Source: Labia minor
Lineage: Eukaryota > Arthropoda > Insecta > Dermaptera > Spongiphoridae
Reading direction: 5' to 3'
DNA length: 64,000 nt
Assembly: GCA_963082975.1 (NCBI GenBank)
Contig: OY720350.1
Span: 44,966,734 to 45,030,733, forward strand
The notes under the pieces were generated by a model. The model searched no databases. It worked only from the letters and a program-made list of their open reading frames with translations, and was not told where the DNA came from. This document shows, in pieces, positions 1 through 10,381 of the stretch. How positions within the stretch are numbered: the first letter of the stretch is position 1; every line of letters starts with the position of its first letter. The translations under genes were made by a program, and so were the position numbers.

Positions 1-729
1 AAACAACCGGTAAAATAATTGTTTTATATACTATTTTATTATATTAATCTTTTCTTACAAAAACATAATTAAAATAATTGAATATTTAGAAATAAATTTT
101 AATTTAATTTCACGTATATATATAATAATATTAAAGAAAATATAATTTCTAAATAAACTCAAAATTAGTCAAATTAACATTCCTTTTTTTGTATCCTCTA
201 TATTGGTGGGTAAATGTGGTTCTTAATAAAGTTCACACATTTGCCAAATTAGACAATTTAAAGTAAGTATAAATAATTTCATTGAGTCATACTCATTTAC
301 ATATGCTACCTAACTACTGAGTGTATTTAAATAATATTAAATAAAACCTGAATTAGGCACTCAGTGACACTTTCGCCCATCACTTATCTAATTGTATTAT
401 TCTCCCACACATTAAATGATATATATCTTCTTTTCTGAATATATTTATTGTATATTTTTAAAAAATATACAAATTGTTAATGAATTTTGCTGAAGATATT
501 TAATTTTACATTTTTCAATTATAAATAAATATTTATATAAACTTTTAAATGTAAAAAATCATGATATCTCATTTATAAATGTATTATTATCTCCACTACT
601 CATATGTTTCAACCAAATTGATTTAATAAATAATACCCTAAAGGCTTTTGTTATATTGTAGATAATTGAATTAAATATTAATTTTTCCAAATATAAATAA
701 AACTTCTCCATTTTAAACTTCATTAAAAT
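1..729. other. AT-rich DNA without a recognisable gene
   Basis: This stretch is almost pure A/T-rich sequence with short homopolymer runs. I see no open reading frame of note, no RNA gene and no copy of the repeat families found later. It ends where the first family A copy begins. Confidence 0.6.
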
Positions 730-1327
730 AAGTTGACCTGTGGCCAGGTCCGAACCGACCGACGGTTTGAAATGAATTAATTTCCAGCTATAGAAACAAT
801 TTCAAATAATTGTAATATATCTATTAATGTAATAAAAAACAGTTAGGCATATAACATAAATATTTTTAATTTTATTTTATTTATAATAAAATGTAAGACC
901 AGGCTGTGACGTCATGAATGGCTGGATGACGTCATATAATTTTAAATTAAGAAAAAACTAATAAAGATGATTTTTATCGAGGATAAAACCAATACAAAGT
1001 GCATGATTCGATATGTAAAAAATCTCCTCGTGTGAAATTTGGTGTGAAAATAACCCTTCCCTTCCTATCGTCGATCGCTAATACGTCCGGTTTCCGGATA
1101 TACACCAAAAGTTGATGAATTTATGCTACTGATGCATTAAGTAAATATACCAAATTTCGTCAAAATCCATTGAGCCGTTCAAGCTGTACACATCTATACG
1201 GACGGACGGACAAAAAATACTTTTTTCCTGTTAAGAAAATGCTTGATTCGTGGAGATATGTAAAAATCTCCACATATGAAATTTGTTGTGAAAACAATAC
1301 CTCCCTTACTATCGTCGGTCGGTAAAA
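730..1327 (+). repeat. Family A dispersed element, copy 1
   Basis: This is a near-full copy of a non-coding family seen eight times here. It starts with AAGTTGACCTGTGGCCAGG, followed by ACCGACCGACG, and ends with CGTCGGTCGGTAAAA, so the ends carry an 11-bp subterminal inverted repeat. Two TGACGTCA palindromes lie at 907-914 and 927-934. Near the 3' end a segment resembles the family's GTGGAGAT...ATCTCCAC hairpin. The central GACGGACA microsatellite is short in this copy. The reverse-strand open frame at 1160-1357 lies inside the repeat and is not a gene. The architecture resembles non-autonomous Helentron-type elements; that class assignment is inference. Confidence 0.85.
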
Positions 1328-1399
1328 ATATAAAATCATTGTTTCATTTAATGACACTAAATTTTATTATCACAAAAAAACAAAAAAATAAAAACAAAT

Positions 1400-2049
1400 A
1401 AGTTGACCTGTGGCCAGGTCCGAACCGACCGACGGTTTGAAATAAATTAATTTCCAGCTACAGAAACAATTTCAAATAATTTTCATATATCTATTAATGT
1501 AATAAAAAACAGATATGGATACATAAATAATAAATATAGACATTTTGAATTTTATTTTATTTATAATATATATGCAAGACCAGGCTGTGACGTCATGAAT
1601 GGCTGGATGACGTCATATAATTTTAAATCAAGAAAAAACTAATAAATATGATTTTTCTCGAGGATAAAACCAATACAAAGTGCATGATTCGTGGTGATAT
1701 ATAAAAAAATCTCCTTTGGTGTGAAAATAACCCTTTCCTTCCTATCGTCGAACGCTAATACTACCACTTCCGGTTTCTGGAATTGCACCAAAAGTTGATC
1801 AATTCATCCCACTGATGCATTAAGTAAATATACCAAATTTCATCAAAATCGGTTGAGCCGTTCAGGCTGTACACATCTATACGGACGGACAGACGGACAG
1901 ACGGACGGACAGACGGACGGACAGACATCATGCTAAAAATACTTTTTTCTGTTTAGAAAATGCATGATTCGTGGAGATATGTAAAAATCTCCACATGTGA
2001 AATTTGGTGTGAAAACAATACCTCCCTTACTATCGTCGGTCGGTAAAAA
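1400..2049 (+). repeat. Family A dispersed element, copy 2
   Basis: This copy lies in the same orientation only about 70 bp after copy 1, giving a direct pair. It has the complete 5' block, both TGACGTCA palindromes (around 1587-1615), a long GACGGACA microsatellite at 1882-1926, and the GTGGAGAT/ATCTCCAC hairpin followed by CGTCGGTCGGT. Two units starting TGCATGATTCGTGG and ending near TATCGTCG flank the microsatellite as an internal direct repeat. It is non-coding. Confidence 0.88.
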
Positions 2050-2260
2050 CAAAAAAGCAAAATTTAAGTTGTACGATTGATCTTTTCAATTATCTTTTCA
2101 GTTTAAAGAACAAAAAATAAAAAATAAAAATGGAATCGAATTAAATTTATAAATGTATCCATTTGTCTCAATTTAATACACCGACGGGAAAGATAAAAAA
2201 AAAAAAAAAAAAAAATTAAAGAATAATTGAAAAGATGAATCTTGAAATTATTCATTCCAA

Positions 2261-2560
2261 GGACTAAAAGGCATTGTAATAGGATCTCGGTGTGATCCTG
2301 TTCAAGTGTTGGACTGTCTATGTGTTTGTCTGTCTGTAATGGGAATGTTCTGGGTAATTTGAGCCTGAGCGCGTGCAAACTGTGTACAGGGAGATGATTC
2401 TGGTTGGACCTTCTTCGGACTAGGGGGGCTTTCAGAGCAGAAGGCCCCGGGGACTTAAAAGAGGCCGTCGAGCTTGTTAGCAACGAGTGGCAGTCCATTA
2501 GCCCGAGAGCAATGGGGCCCACACGTGTGGTCAATTCCGTGTATGTATATATACTGATAT
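2261..2560. other. GC-richer single-copy island
   Basis: This stretch is clearly richer in G+C than its flanks and does not match any repeat family here. A poly-A tract (about 2197-2215) lies just to its left. A 143-codon reverse frame (2103-2534) and a shorter forward frame (2404-2628) cross it, but neither encodes a recognisable domain and the reverse frame continues into poly-phenylalanine from the poly-A tract. I read it as candidate conserved non-coding DNA or an unrecognised exon, with no way to choose from sequence alone. Confidence 0.3.
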
Positions 2561-2905
2561 ACAGGGTGTCATCGTGTCAATCAAATCCAAATGATGAGCA
2601 AAGATCAAAAGAAGTCGATGCCGGATAGCCAATCAGACAGTTTTTCAGGCAAAAATGTTTGTCTTACTTGATTTCATATTATACATTTAGGTATATAAAA
2701 AATTTGAAAAATTTCTTCAAAATTCAATTTTTATTAACAATTAGGTAGTGGGAAATTACAAAAAAAAATGTAAATAATGAATGTCAAAATAAATAATGTA
2801 AATAATAGTAAAAATATAAAAGTAGAGAGAATATAATTTCCAAGATATCACTATATTTTTGAACGAGATGGAGAATAAAATGAATTTAATTCTAACAAAA
2901 AATAA

Positions 2906-3491
2906 GCTGGAGTGTCTCCACTCGACTATCTCGCAATTTGAATTGGATTAAATAACATAATATATTATATTTAAATTAAAGTTAATTAATTATAAATTAT
3001 AAATAATAAATATTAAACCAGCGCATGTTTGGTTTTTTATTGATGGCACCATGGCACGTGTTGGCGCGTGAGATTTGCAGTGTTAAAAAATTAATTCTGG
3101 TACTTTCAGCGATTCAATCAAGCTGAAATTCTATATATAGCAGTTTTATACAATTATTAATCATGTGAAAAATTATCCAACATATATCTTTATTTGTACG
3201 GTCACTTTAGAGAAAAAAAAATCAAAACGTTGTAGGTAATGACCCTCTTCCGGTTGAGCTACATTTCTCAAAAGTTGATAGAAAACTATGAATTTTGAAT
3301 AATGCTCATCTACCAAATTGCATCATTCTAGCTCAAACCGTTTTTGCGTAATCTTGTCTACATACATACACACATACACACACACACACACACAGACATT
3401 TTTCTCAACCTTAGTGAAAATGATTCAGGAACCTTCAAAACGTATAAAAACATCAAAATCTCAACATCGAAAATTTTGACGAGATAGTAAA
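2906..3491 (+). repeat. Family B dispersed element, copy 1
   Basis: Family B starts with CTGGAGTGTCTCCACTCG and ACTATCTCGC, has a very A/T-rich block, a short GC-richer part with CACGTG-like sequence, a TATATATAG motif, and a CACATACA/CACACA microsatellite (about 3360-3394). It closes with GAGATAGTAAAA. In this copy the last segment before the end, including half of the usual terminal hairpin, is missing. It is non-coding, with no reading frame shared among the copies. Confidence 0.87.
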
Positions 3492-3699
3492 AATCAAAAA
3501 TTGTTCAAAGTTTAGTTTTTGAGTTTAATGTGATTTTAAACTGTATAAAGATTTGATCTTGAATAAGACCTTGGCTATGTGTTTATGTAAATATATGTAT
3601 AAAAAATTATTATGTCAATAATCATTTAAATTATTAGAGAGTTTATATATATATATATATATATATATAAGAATATAATGTTTAATTAAATTCAGGTAA

Positions 3700-3835
3700 T
3701 TGCATAATGAATATATTGACAGTTCACGACCTCTGAAGATGGTCTTAACCAATATCGAAACATCATCCTAATAATGTAATTAAATAAATGAAATAAAACA
3801 AAAAAATTGCCTTTCTTCTTCTTTCTCATTATTAA
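3700..3835 (+). repeat. Dispersed repeat tail (pair with 41590-41700)
   Basis: The sequence around TGAAGATGGTCTTAACC, a CGAAAC motif, an A-rich block and a TTTCTTCTTCTTTCTC tail recurs in more diverged form at about 41590-41700. The shared order suggests the 3' tail of an unidentified mobile element. A (TA)n tract lies upstream at about 3643-3669. Confidence 0.4.
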
Positions 3836-3940
3836 AATAATTTTTTTTTTTCATAAAATATTACAATTTAATAATATTAATAATTATTGTTATAATGGGA
3901 TAATGTCCAAAATGTGTGAGGGTCTTGAACAAGCATTTCA

Positions 3941-4011
3941 ATAAAACCAGCCAATACAAATTGAAATTGGGTGTGAAAACAATACCTCCCTTACTATCGT
4001 CGGTCGCTAAA
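3941..4011 (+). repeat. Family A fragment fused to family B
   Basis: The last part of family A is present (AATACCTCCCTTACTATCG and CGGTCG), preceded by a short piece resembling the internal AAAACCAATACAAA segment. It abuts an inverted, truncated family B copy with no spacer to speak of, which makes an A/B chimera. Confidence 0.7.
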
Positions 4012-4012
4012 T

Positions 4013-4291
4013 ATGTGTTTGATAGTTTTTCATATGATTAAAAATTGTATAAAACTGTTATATATAGAATTTCAGGTTGATTGAATGGCTGAAAGTACCG
4101 AAATTGATTTTTTAACACGCGCCAGCACGTGGCGTGGTGCCATCAACAAAGAGCCAAACACGCGCTGGTTTAATAAATATTATTTATTAATTTTAATTTA
4201 TAATTTAATTAATTAAATTTAATTTAAATATAATATATGTTAATTATTCCAATTCAAATTTGCAGGATAGTCGAGTGGAGATACTCCAGAT
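4013..4291 (-). repeat. Family B element, truncated copy 2
   Basis: This inverted copy retains the 5' half of family B, ending at the top-strand right with GAGTGGAGATACTCCAGA. The core, microsatellite and 3' hairpin are absent. The break falls directly at the family A fragment, so the truncation and junction probably arose in one event. Confidence 0.8.
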
Positions 4292-4805
4292 TTTTTTTTA
4301 AATAAAACATAAATATTAATTATTTTAAGTATATTTTATTTTAATTTGTATGAAGATATTTTAATACATTTACAATATTCCATTATACAATTTTATTAAA
4401 TCGAACATTCGAAGATTGAATTACATCGGTATTAATCCATCAATAATAAGAACAGTGATAATAATACAGTGCTAATCTCAATCCAAAACAGATTATGCAG
4501 CTGGTAATATCATGTAAGTTTGAAATGCCTTGTTTAGGGTAGACATATTATTTTTTTCATTCATTTGGAAAACAAACAGGAACAAAAACAATTGAATTGA
4601 AAAATGAGTTCCATTCGTTAGCCCTAAATTAATTCATAACAATAGTTAAGCATGAATATATATCACAGATATATTTATAATTAGTAAAAAGAAATGACTT
4701 CTTTTTCTTTCTTCCTTTCTGATTACGATTTATTGCTAGTTTCAAGGGCGTTTTCATCATTAATAAAAAAAAAAAAATTTTCAGCTTGTTTAAAGAAAAA
4801 AAAAA
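4292..4805. other. AT-rich DNA without a recognisable gene
   Basis: A/T-rich single-copy sequence with short poly-A and poly-T runs. I see nothing coding and no repeat family member. Confidence 0.5.
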
Positions 4806-5410
4806 TCTGGAGTGTCTCCACTCGACTATCTCGCATTTTGAATTGGATTAAATAACATAATACATTATATTTAAATTAAATTTAATTAATTATAAATAAA
4901 TTAAAATTAATAAATAATGTTTATTAAACCTGCGCATGTTTGGTTCTTTGTTGATGGCACCACGTCACGTATTGGCGCGTGATTGCCAGTCAACGTGTTA
5001 AAAAATTAATTCTGGTACTTTCGGCGAATCAATCAAGCTGAAATTCTATATCTAGCAGTTTTATACAATTCTTAATCATGAGAAAAACTATCAAACATAT
5101 ATCTTTATTTTTAAGGTCACTTTAGAGGAAAAAAAATCAAAACGTTGTAGGTAATGACCCTCTTCCGGTTGAGCTACATTTCTCAAAAGTTGATAGAAAA
5201 ACTATGAATTTTGAATAATGCCCATGTACCAAATTTCATCATTCTAGCTCAAACCGTTTTTGCGTAATCTTGGTTACATACATACACACATACACATTTT
5301 TCTCAACCTTAGTGAAAATGATTCAGGAACCTTCAAAACGTATAAAAACATCAAAATCTCAACATCGAAAATTTTCGTGATTGCAATACTATCTCTGCCG
5401 AGATCGTAAA
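4806..5410 (+). repeat. Family B dispersed element, copy 3
   Basis: A near-full copy beginning TCTGGAGTGTCTCCACTCG and ending with ACTATCTCTGCCGAGATCGT, a slightly decayed form of the terminal hairpin. The internal microsatellite is short (about 5278-5296). Confidence 0.88.
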
Positions 5411-6613
5411 AACAGTTATAAAACCGTTTGAGAACCAAATTCAGTAGATATTATTTATAAATGATAAGAATATCTAATGGAAGTGCTTAAAATCATCCCC
5501 CTCCCCCCTTCCTACTATTATCTTTCATTCCTCGATTCGTCCTCTCACACTTTATAAAGATAACCTTAACTGATTTTGATTTTCGTTTCTATTAATTAAA
5601 ATTGCGAAAGATGAATTAATGGAATCGAAATCAACATGAGCTCCCCTAAATAGCTCTTTAATTAATTAAGTGCATTGGATTATTAGTTAACAAGATTTAT
5701 AGGATTGTAACTTATAATTTCACAATAGGAAATATCGTTTATATATTATTAATCGCTTTGTCTCTCTCTTTCTTTCTTTCTTTCTTTCTCTCTCTCTCAC
5801 ACATTCTCCATTGAAATGTCGTTATTTAAAGGGGCGCTTGATTAATTAAAATAATAAGATGAAGAATAATTTGTTAATCATTTTTTTTTCTATCTCTCTC
5901 TCTCTCTCTCTCTCTCTGGATGGACAATAGCAAGTTGAGGCTCTAGTGATGGTCGCTTTGTCTATTCCTGAAGTTGTGGGTGGGTTGGGCTGCCACTTTG
6001 CTTCCAAATCTATTACGCATGATTGGCGCAATCGAGATTCGGGTTTGTTTCATTCCAATATTGATGGCGGTTGTTCTTTGAGATTTATATATACTTTACA
6101 ATATCTTTATAGAAGAAAATGAGTCACAGTACTGTTAACGATTTCTTAAGAATAATTTAAATTTACAGAATAATTTAAACGATCCAATACCAATATATAA
6201 TTTATATTTACCAGTTTTACTTTTTTTTTAACATTTACAAAGTAAATATATATATATATGCCTAGTTACCTAGCATATAAATTTAAAAAAATTTAATTGA
6301 CCGAGTTTTAAAATATAGAAGTGGGAAATTTAATGTAAATATTACTTTCACTGATGAATATTCGTTAATAATATTATTATATACTAATGTATATATATAT
6401 ATCCGGTTGAGAAACTACCAAAAATTTGATTTTGAGATATTTCTTATTCTTCGAAATTAGTAAGTGTTAATGTGTGCCAAAAAAGTGTTTTTATGGGAAA
6501 GGTGTATAAGTGTAAAGAGAAATTATTTGATCAATAATATTCTAAAGTCTAACTAAGTAAATATTATAATTTATTGTAAATAATTTATATATTTATTTTC
6601 CAAAAAAAAAAAA
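5411..6613. other. AT-rich DNA with pyrimidine microsatellites
   Basis: The stretch contains a CTTT/CT tract at about 5760-5798 and a (CT)n tract at about 5892-5917, with moderately GC-rich sequence between 5925 and 6070. The reverse frame at 5846-6031 reads through the (CT)n tract as an Arg-Glu repeat and is not supported as a gene. The rest is A/T-rich with nothing recognisable. Confidence 0.45.
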
Positions 6614-7227
6614 TCTGGAGTGTCTCCACTCGACTATCTCGCAATTTGAATTGGATTAAATAACATATATTATATTTAAATTAAATTTAATTAATTATAA
6701 ATTATAAATTAAAATTAATAAATAATATTTATTAAACCTGCGCATGTTTGGCTCTTTGTTGATTGGCACCACGACACGTGTTGGCGCGTGATTGCCAGTC
6801 AACGTGTTAAAAAATTAATTCTGGTACTTTCAGCGATTCAATCAAGCTGAAATTCTATATATAGCAGTTTTATACAATTATTAATCATGTGAAAAATTAT
6901 CAAACATATATCTTTATTTTTACGGTCACTTTAGAAGAAAAAAAATCAAAACGTTGTAGGTAATGACCCTCTTCCGGTTGAGCTACATTTCTCAAAAGTT
7001 GAAAGAAAACTATGAATTTTGAATAATGCCCATGTATTTCATCATTCTAGCTCAAACCGTTTTTTCGTAATCTTGGTTACATACACACAAACACATTCAC
7101 ACAGAGACAGACATTTTTCTCAACCTTAGTGAAAATGATTCAGGAACCTTCAAAACGTATAAAAACATCAAAATCTCAACATCGAAAATTGATCGTGATC
7201 GCAGTACTATCTCTGGCGAGATAGTAA
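6614..7227 (+). repeat. Family B dispersed element, copy 4
   Basis: A full-length copy with TCTGGAGTGTCTCC at the left end and the intact terminal hairpin ACTATCTCTGGCGAGATAGT at the right. A poly-A tract precedes it and AAAAT follows, typical of this family's insertion context. Confidence 0.9.
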
Positions 7228-7850
7228 AATTATAATTTAATTAAATATATTATTTTACTTTTATATATACTTTATGACCATACTTTAGATTAATTTATTT
7301 TATCGGTTTGGGTACAATTTTATATTCAAATTTTTAATTCGAATTCAAATTGGAAATAGATGGAGGCATGGAGTGGTTGTCAAGTTACAAAATGACACCC
7401 TTTGTAGTTTCTTCATTGGACAATAAGTTTGTGATAAAAGTGGTAGATAATCGAAACGTTATATTAATAATTATTATATTATTAATAAAAATAATCTCGA
7501 TAAATTTTCTTCAATATAATTTCTTAGATAAGCATAGGTATATAAATTGAATTATTTTACCTGTAATGATGATAAGTCTAAATTGTATGATCCAGACAGA
7601 TACGAAATATATACTAATACAATAATATATATAATTGGGTAAGGCATATTTTTAAGAAAAGTAGATTATTTTTTATATGATAAATGAAATCTTCGCCTTT
7701 CAGTTGTTATATCGGATAATGAATTAATTTTGATTTATTTATTTATTTTTGACATAAAGTAAAAATTCTCCATCTAAAAAGGTGATAATGGATTTAAAAA
7801 TAAATTGATGTGATCGTTGATAAATCCGGGTGCAAAGATCCTTGGAATTA
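7228..7850. other. AT-rich DNA without a recognisable gene
   Basis: The sequence is A/T-rich. The forward frame at 7350-7550 has no recognisable domain, and its C-terminal half is isoleucine-rich translation of AT-rich DNA. I see no other feature. Confidence 0.45.
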
Positions 7851-7879
7851 GACAAATTTGATTTTCAAGCGAGTGTTTG

Positions 7880-8110
7880 ATTCATGTAACGAAAACAGAT
7901 AAGTGAGGTGAGCATGTGGAATAGTTTTGGGCGTGGGTGAGCTTTGGGCATACTGTGATCTTGTCGTCTGGTTGGCAGGACCGGAACTTGGGACTTGGCT
8001 CAGTCCGGTCCCGGTTAGTTAGCCCGGGGGCAGCCACGTGCGGGCGCCATACACACACATACAAACACAAACACAAACACACACACACCGATCCTGGTGA
8101 GTCACTTATC
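7880..8110. other. GC-richer island ending in a CA microsatellite
   Basis: This segment is much richer in G+C than its surroundings, has a CACGTG E-box near 8035, and runs into a CACACA/ACAAAC microsatellite (about 8050-8087). Frames on both strands are open but read the microsatellite as dipeptide repeats and show no known domain. It is a candidate regulatory or conserved non-coding element. Confidence 0.3.
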
Positions 8111-8269
8111 ATTCCAACTTGATTATTTTCTTAGCCGAGAGCTTATGAAATGGAACATACATTTTAAATCGAATGAAAAAAAATTAAAAAAAAATTTCAA
8201 TTAATCTCAATTGGGATAAAGATGAGAATTATCAAAAAATTATATGGATAAGTTTCATTATATCTCATA

Positions 8270-8309
<40 letters not shown>

Positions 8310-8524
8310 TAGCTGCTTTTCACACCTAGACAGGGGCTCCGCCCCTGTACCTCCGAGTGGTACATAGTATTTGGTTGAAAGTAGTAAAAGGTTTTCATCC
8401 ATTTTGTTTCAATCATTATATTACATAAAACATTCATTTCTTTTTGTGTTCTTATTTAAAATATATTTTAATTTAATCAGTAAATTAATTATATATATTA
8501 TTATTATTATTGTATATGTTATAT

Positions 8525-9049
8525 CTATCTATCTATGTGGCTCAAATATACTCGAAAGTTCTTGGCCGCAACAACCACTTTTCTCCAAGTGTCCCTATCC
8601 TGAACCCTTGTCCCATCTCTCTTAAGTCCCTTCCTACGCGTCTTCCAAGCGGACTTTATCCAATCGGTCTCCGAACCAATATATTTTTCCTCTCCCATTC
8701 TAGCCACATCCCCTGCCTATCGCAGCTTTTTCGCTTTTATAACTCTAACTATTTCTGAAGATGCATAGAGGTCATGCAATTCCTTGTTATGCAGTCTCCG
8801 CCATTCCCCGGTGACCTCATCTTTCTTTGGTCAATAAATGATGGGAAGAATCCTATTCTCAAATTCTCTGAATCTACTCTCATCTTCCAGGGTCATAGAC
8901 CATGCCTCCCACCCATATAATACAACAGGCCAAATAATTGTTTTATATATTTTAATTTTGATTCCTTTTGATAATAATTTTGATGTGAGATAAGCCTCTT
9001 TACTGCATGATAACAGGCGTTTCGCGATTGCAACCTCGATTCTTCTCAA
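8525..9049 (-). pseudogene. LINE endonuclease-reverse transcriptase, C-terminal relic
   Basis: The minus strand encodes the C-terminal part of a non-LTR retrotransposon polyprotein, which would reverse-transcribe the element at its target site. The first part reads MRRIEVAIAKRLL, then YKTIIWPVVLYGWEAWSM and ENRILPIIY, matching the conserved 'LYGSEAW...FERKILR' stretch after the reverse-transcriptase domain. After a frame break the sequence continues as EVTGEWRRLHNKELHDLY and VRVIKAKKLR-stop-AGDVARMGEEKYIG, the decayed 'RWAGHVARM' motif. It finishes with DRDTWRKVVVAAKNFRVY. At least one stop and a frameshift break it, and the catalytic domain is absent, so it is dead. The family is RTE- or CR1-like; the clade is not resolved. 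Confidence 0.8.
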
Positions 9050-9099
9050 ATATTATTATCCTTCGTGATTACATTCAATTTTTCTACATATTCAAATTC

Positions 9100-9185
9100 T
9101 ATTGATTATTGATTTGATGTTCAATTTTTTATTAATATTGATTTGATTTTCAAATTTTTATTAATATTGATTTGATGTTCAATTG
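9100..9185. repeat. Short tandem repeat, about 30-bp unit, three copies
   Basis: Units of the form TTATTAATATTGATTTGATG followed by TTCAA recur about three times with small changes. It sits at the edge of the LINE-bearing composite. Confidence 0.55.
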
Positions 9186-9322
9186 TTTTTGTTTATAGTT
9201 TTAAATTACCAAGTGTCGGTTAAGTGAGAAATTTCTTTTTTTTTGTTTCTATGGCAGCAAAAAAGTAAACAAATTACATACATACAAACAAACACTCTCC
9301 TTTATATATATAGATAGAGATA

Positions 9323-9887
9323 TATAGATAGTATGATATAGATTATATAGATAAATTAATTACAAAAATATTTATTATTATTATAGTATTTCTGTTGAAT
9401 CATAAAATATCGATTTAAATGTTGTAGTTTATTTATTTAATATTTATTTATTTTTATTTTATTAATTTTTTTTTTTAATCAATTCATGAGAATGCGAAAT
9501 ATTAAATTTAATTAAAATTTAATGTTCCGTTTTATTATTGATAATTTATTTCATAGCATTCTTTACTTTTAATGAGTCATTCGGAATCATTGAATTTTTA
9601 TCATTTGAATCTAATCGTTCAGCTTCCATTTCAATAAAGGCGCAGTGTACGCAATACGCGAGGCCTTCTAAGAAGCGCGGCCCGCCATCCTCCCCATCAA
9701 CGACATCAGAACTCGATGCCATTCCATCACTTGTAATTAATAACCGTGTTTTCTTCTTCGTCTTGTTGCAAATATCATAAAATATTTCTGGGATTTTAAT
9801 TGATGCGAATCCTTGATCCTTGTGATTCCTTCATGCTTCCTTATGAGTGTCTATCCATATTTACTTATGTAATTTAATTCTATTATT

Positions 9888-9933
<46 letters not shown>

Positions 9934-10381
9934 TTATATTTATAAATATAGATATATAGATATGTATATACTCATTTACTTTCTATCGCATTGTTTAACT
10001 ATACATTTTCAATTATTATTTAGTACTGCATTTTTCTTTGATCATTAAATTACAAACAGCTGGTTTGTAACTTGTGAAAATGATTGAAGGTGGATAAAAA
10101 TTGTAGTTTTTATTTTATATAAGTAAACAAGTTCTATGAAAATACAATTATAAAAAAAACAAAACAAAAAAATACAATTAATTTTCAAATTTATAAATTT
10201 CAAAAATACTTTGAAAATATTTCAAATTATTTTATTACTTAATAGTGGGTATATTTTATTATCAAATACTAACAATTTATCAAGGGCAGAGTATGGTAAT
10301 TGGAAAAGTATTAAACTTTGTGATCAAAGGTTCAAACCTCATCAATGATAAAATTTATATATATTACTAATTCGCGAGAGT
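9323..10381. other. AT-rich DNA with one GC-richer island and a long TA tract
   Basis: Between about 9610 and 9770 the sequence is richer in G+C and carries a forward frame (9538-9780) with no recognisable domain. A (TA)n tract lies at about 9890-9931. The remainder is A/T-rich with nothing recognisable. Confidence 0.4.

Larger units (their letters stand above)
8309..9322. mobile_element. Composite retroelement remnant between TA-rich ends
   Basis: After a (TA)n tract (about 8272-8307) the sequence ACTAGCTGCTTTTCACACC and a short GGGGC...GCCCC hairpin begin the element. It ends with ACAAACACTCTCCTTTATA and a TATAGATAGA tract, an end style common in insect retroelements. Inside, on the minus strand, lies a decayed reverse-transcriptase C-terminus (8525-9049). 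A short tandem repeat follows the coding remnant. The boundaries are inferred from the end motifs; no target duplication is evident in the TA-rich flanks. Confidence 0.5.

Noticed and set aside
2103..2534. 143-codon reverse open frame
   Set aside because: It has no recognisable domain, its C-terminal part is poly-Phe from a poly-A tract followed by AT-rich translation, and no splice or start context supports it.
3360..3394. Regular short repeats considered as a CRISPR array
   Set aside because: They are a simple CACA/CATA microsatellite inside family B in a eukaryotic genome; there are no spacers.
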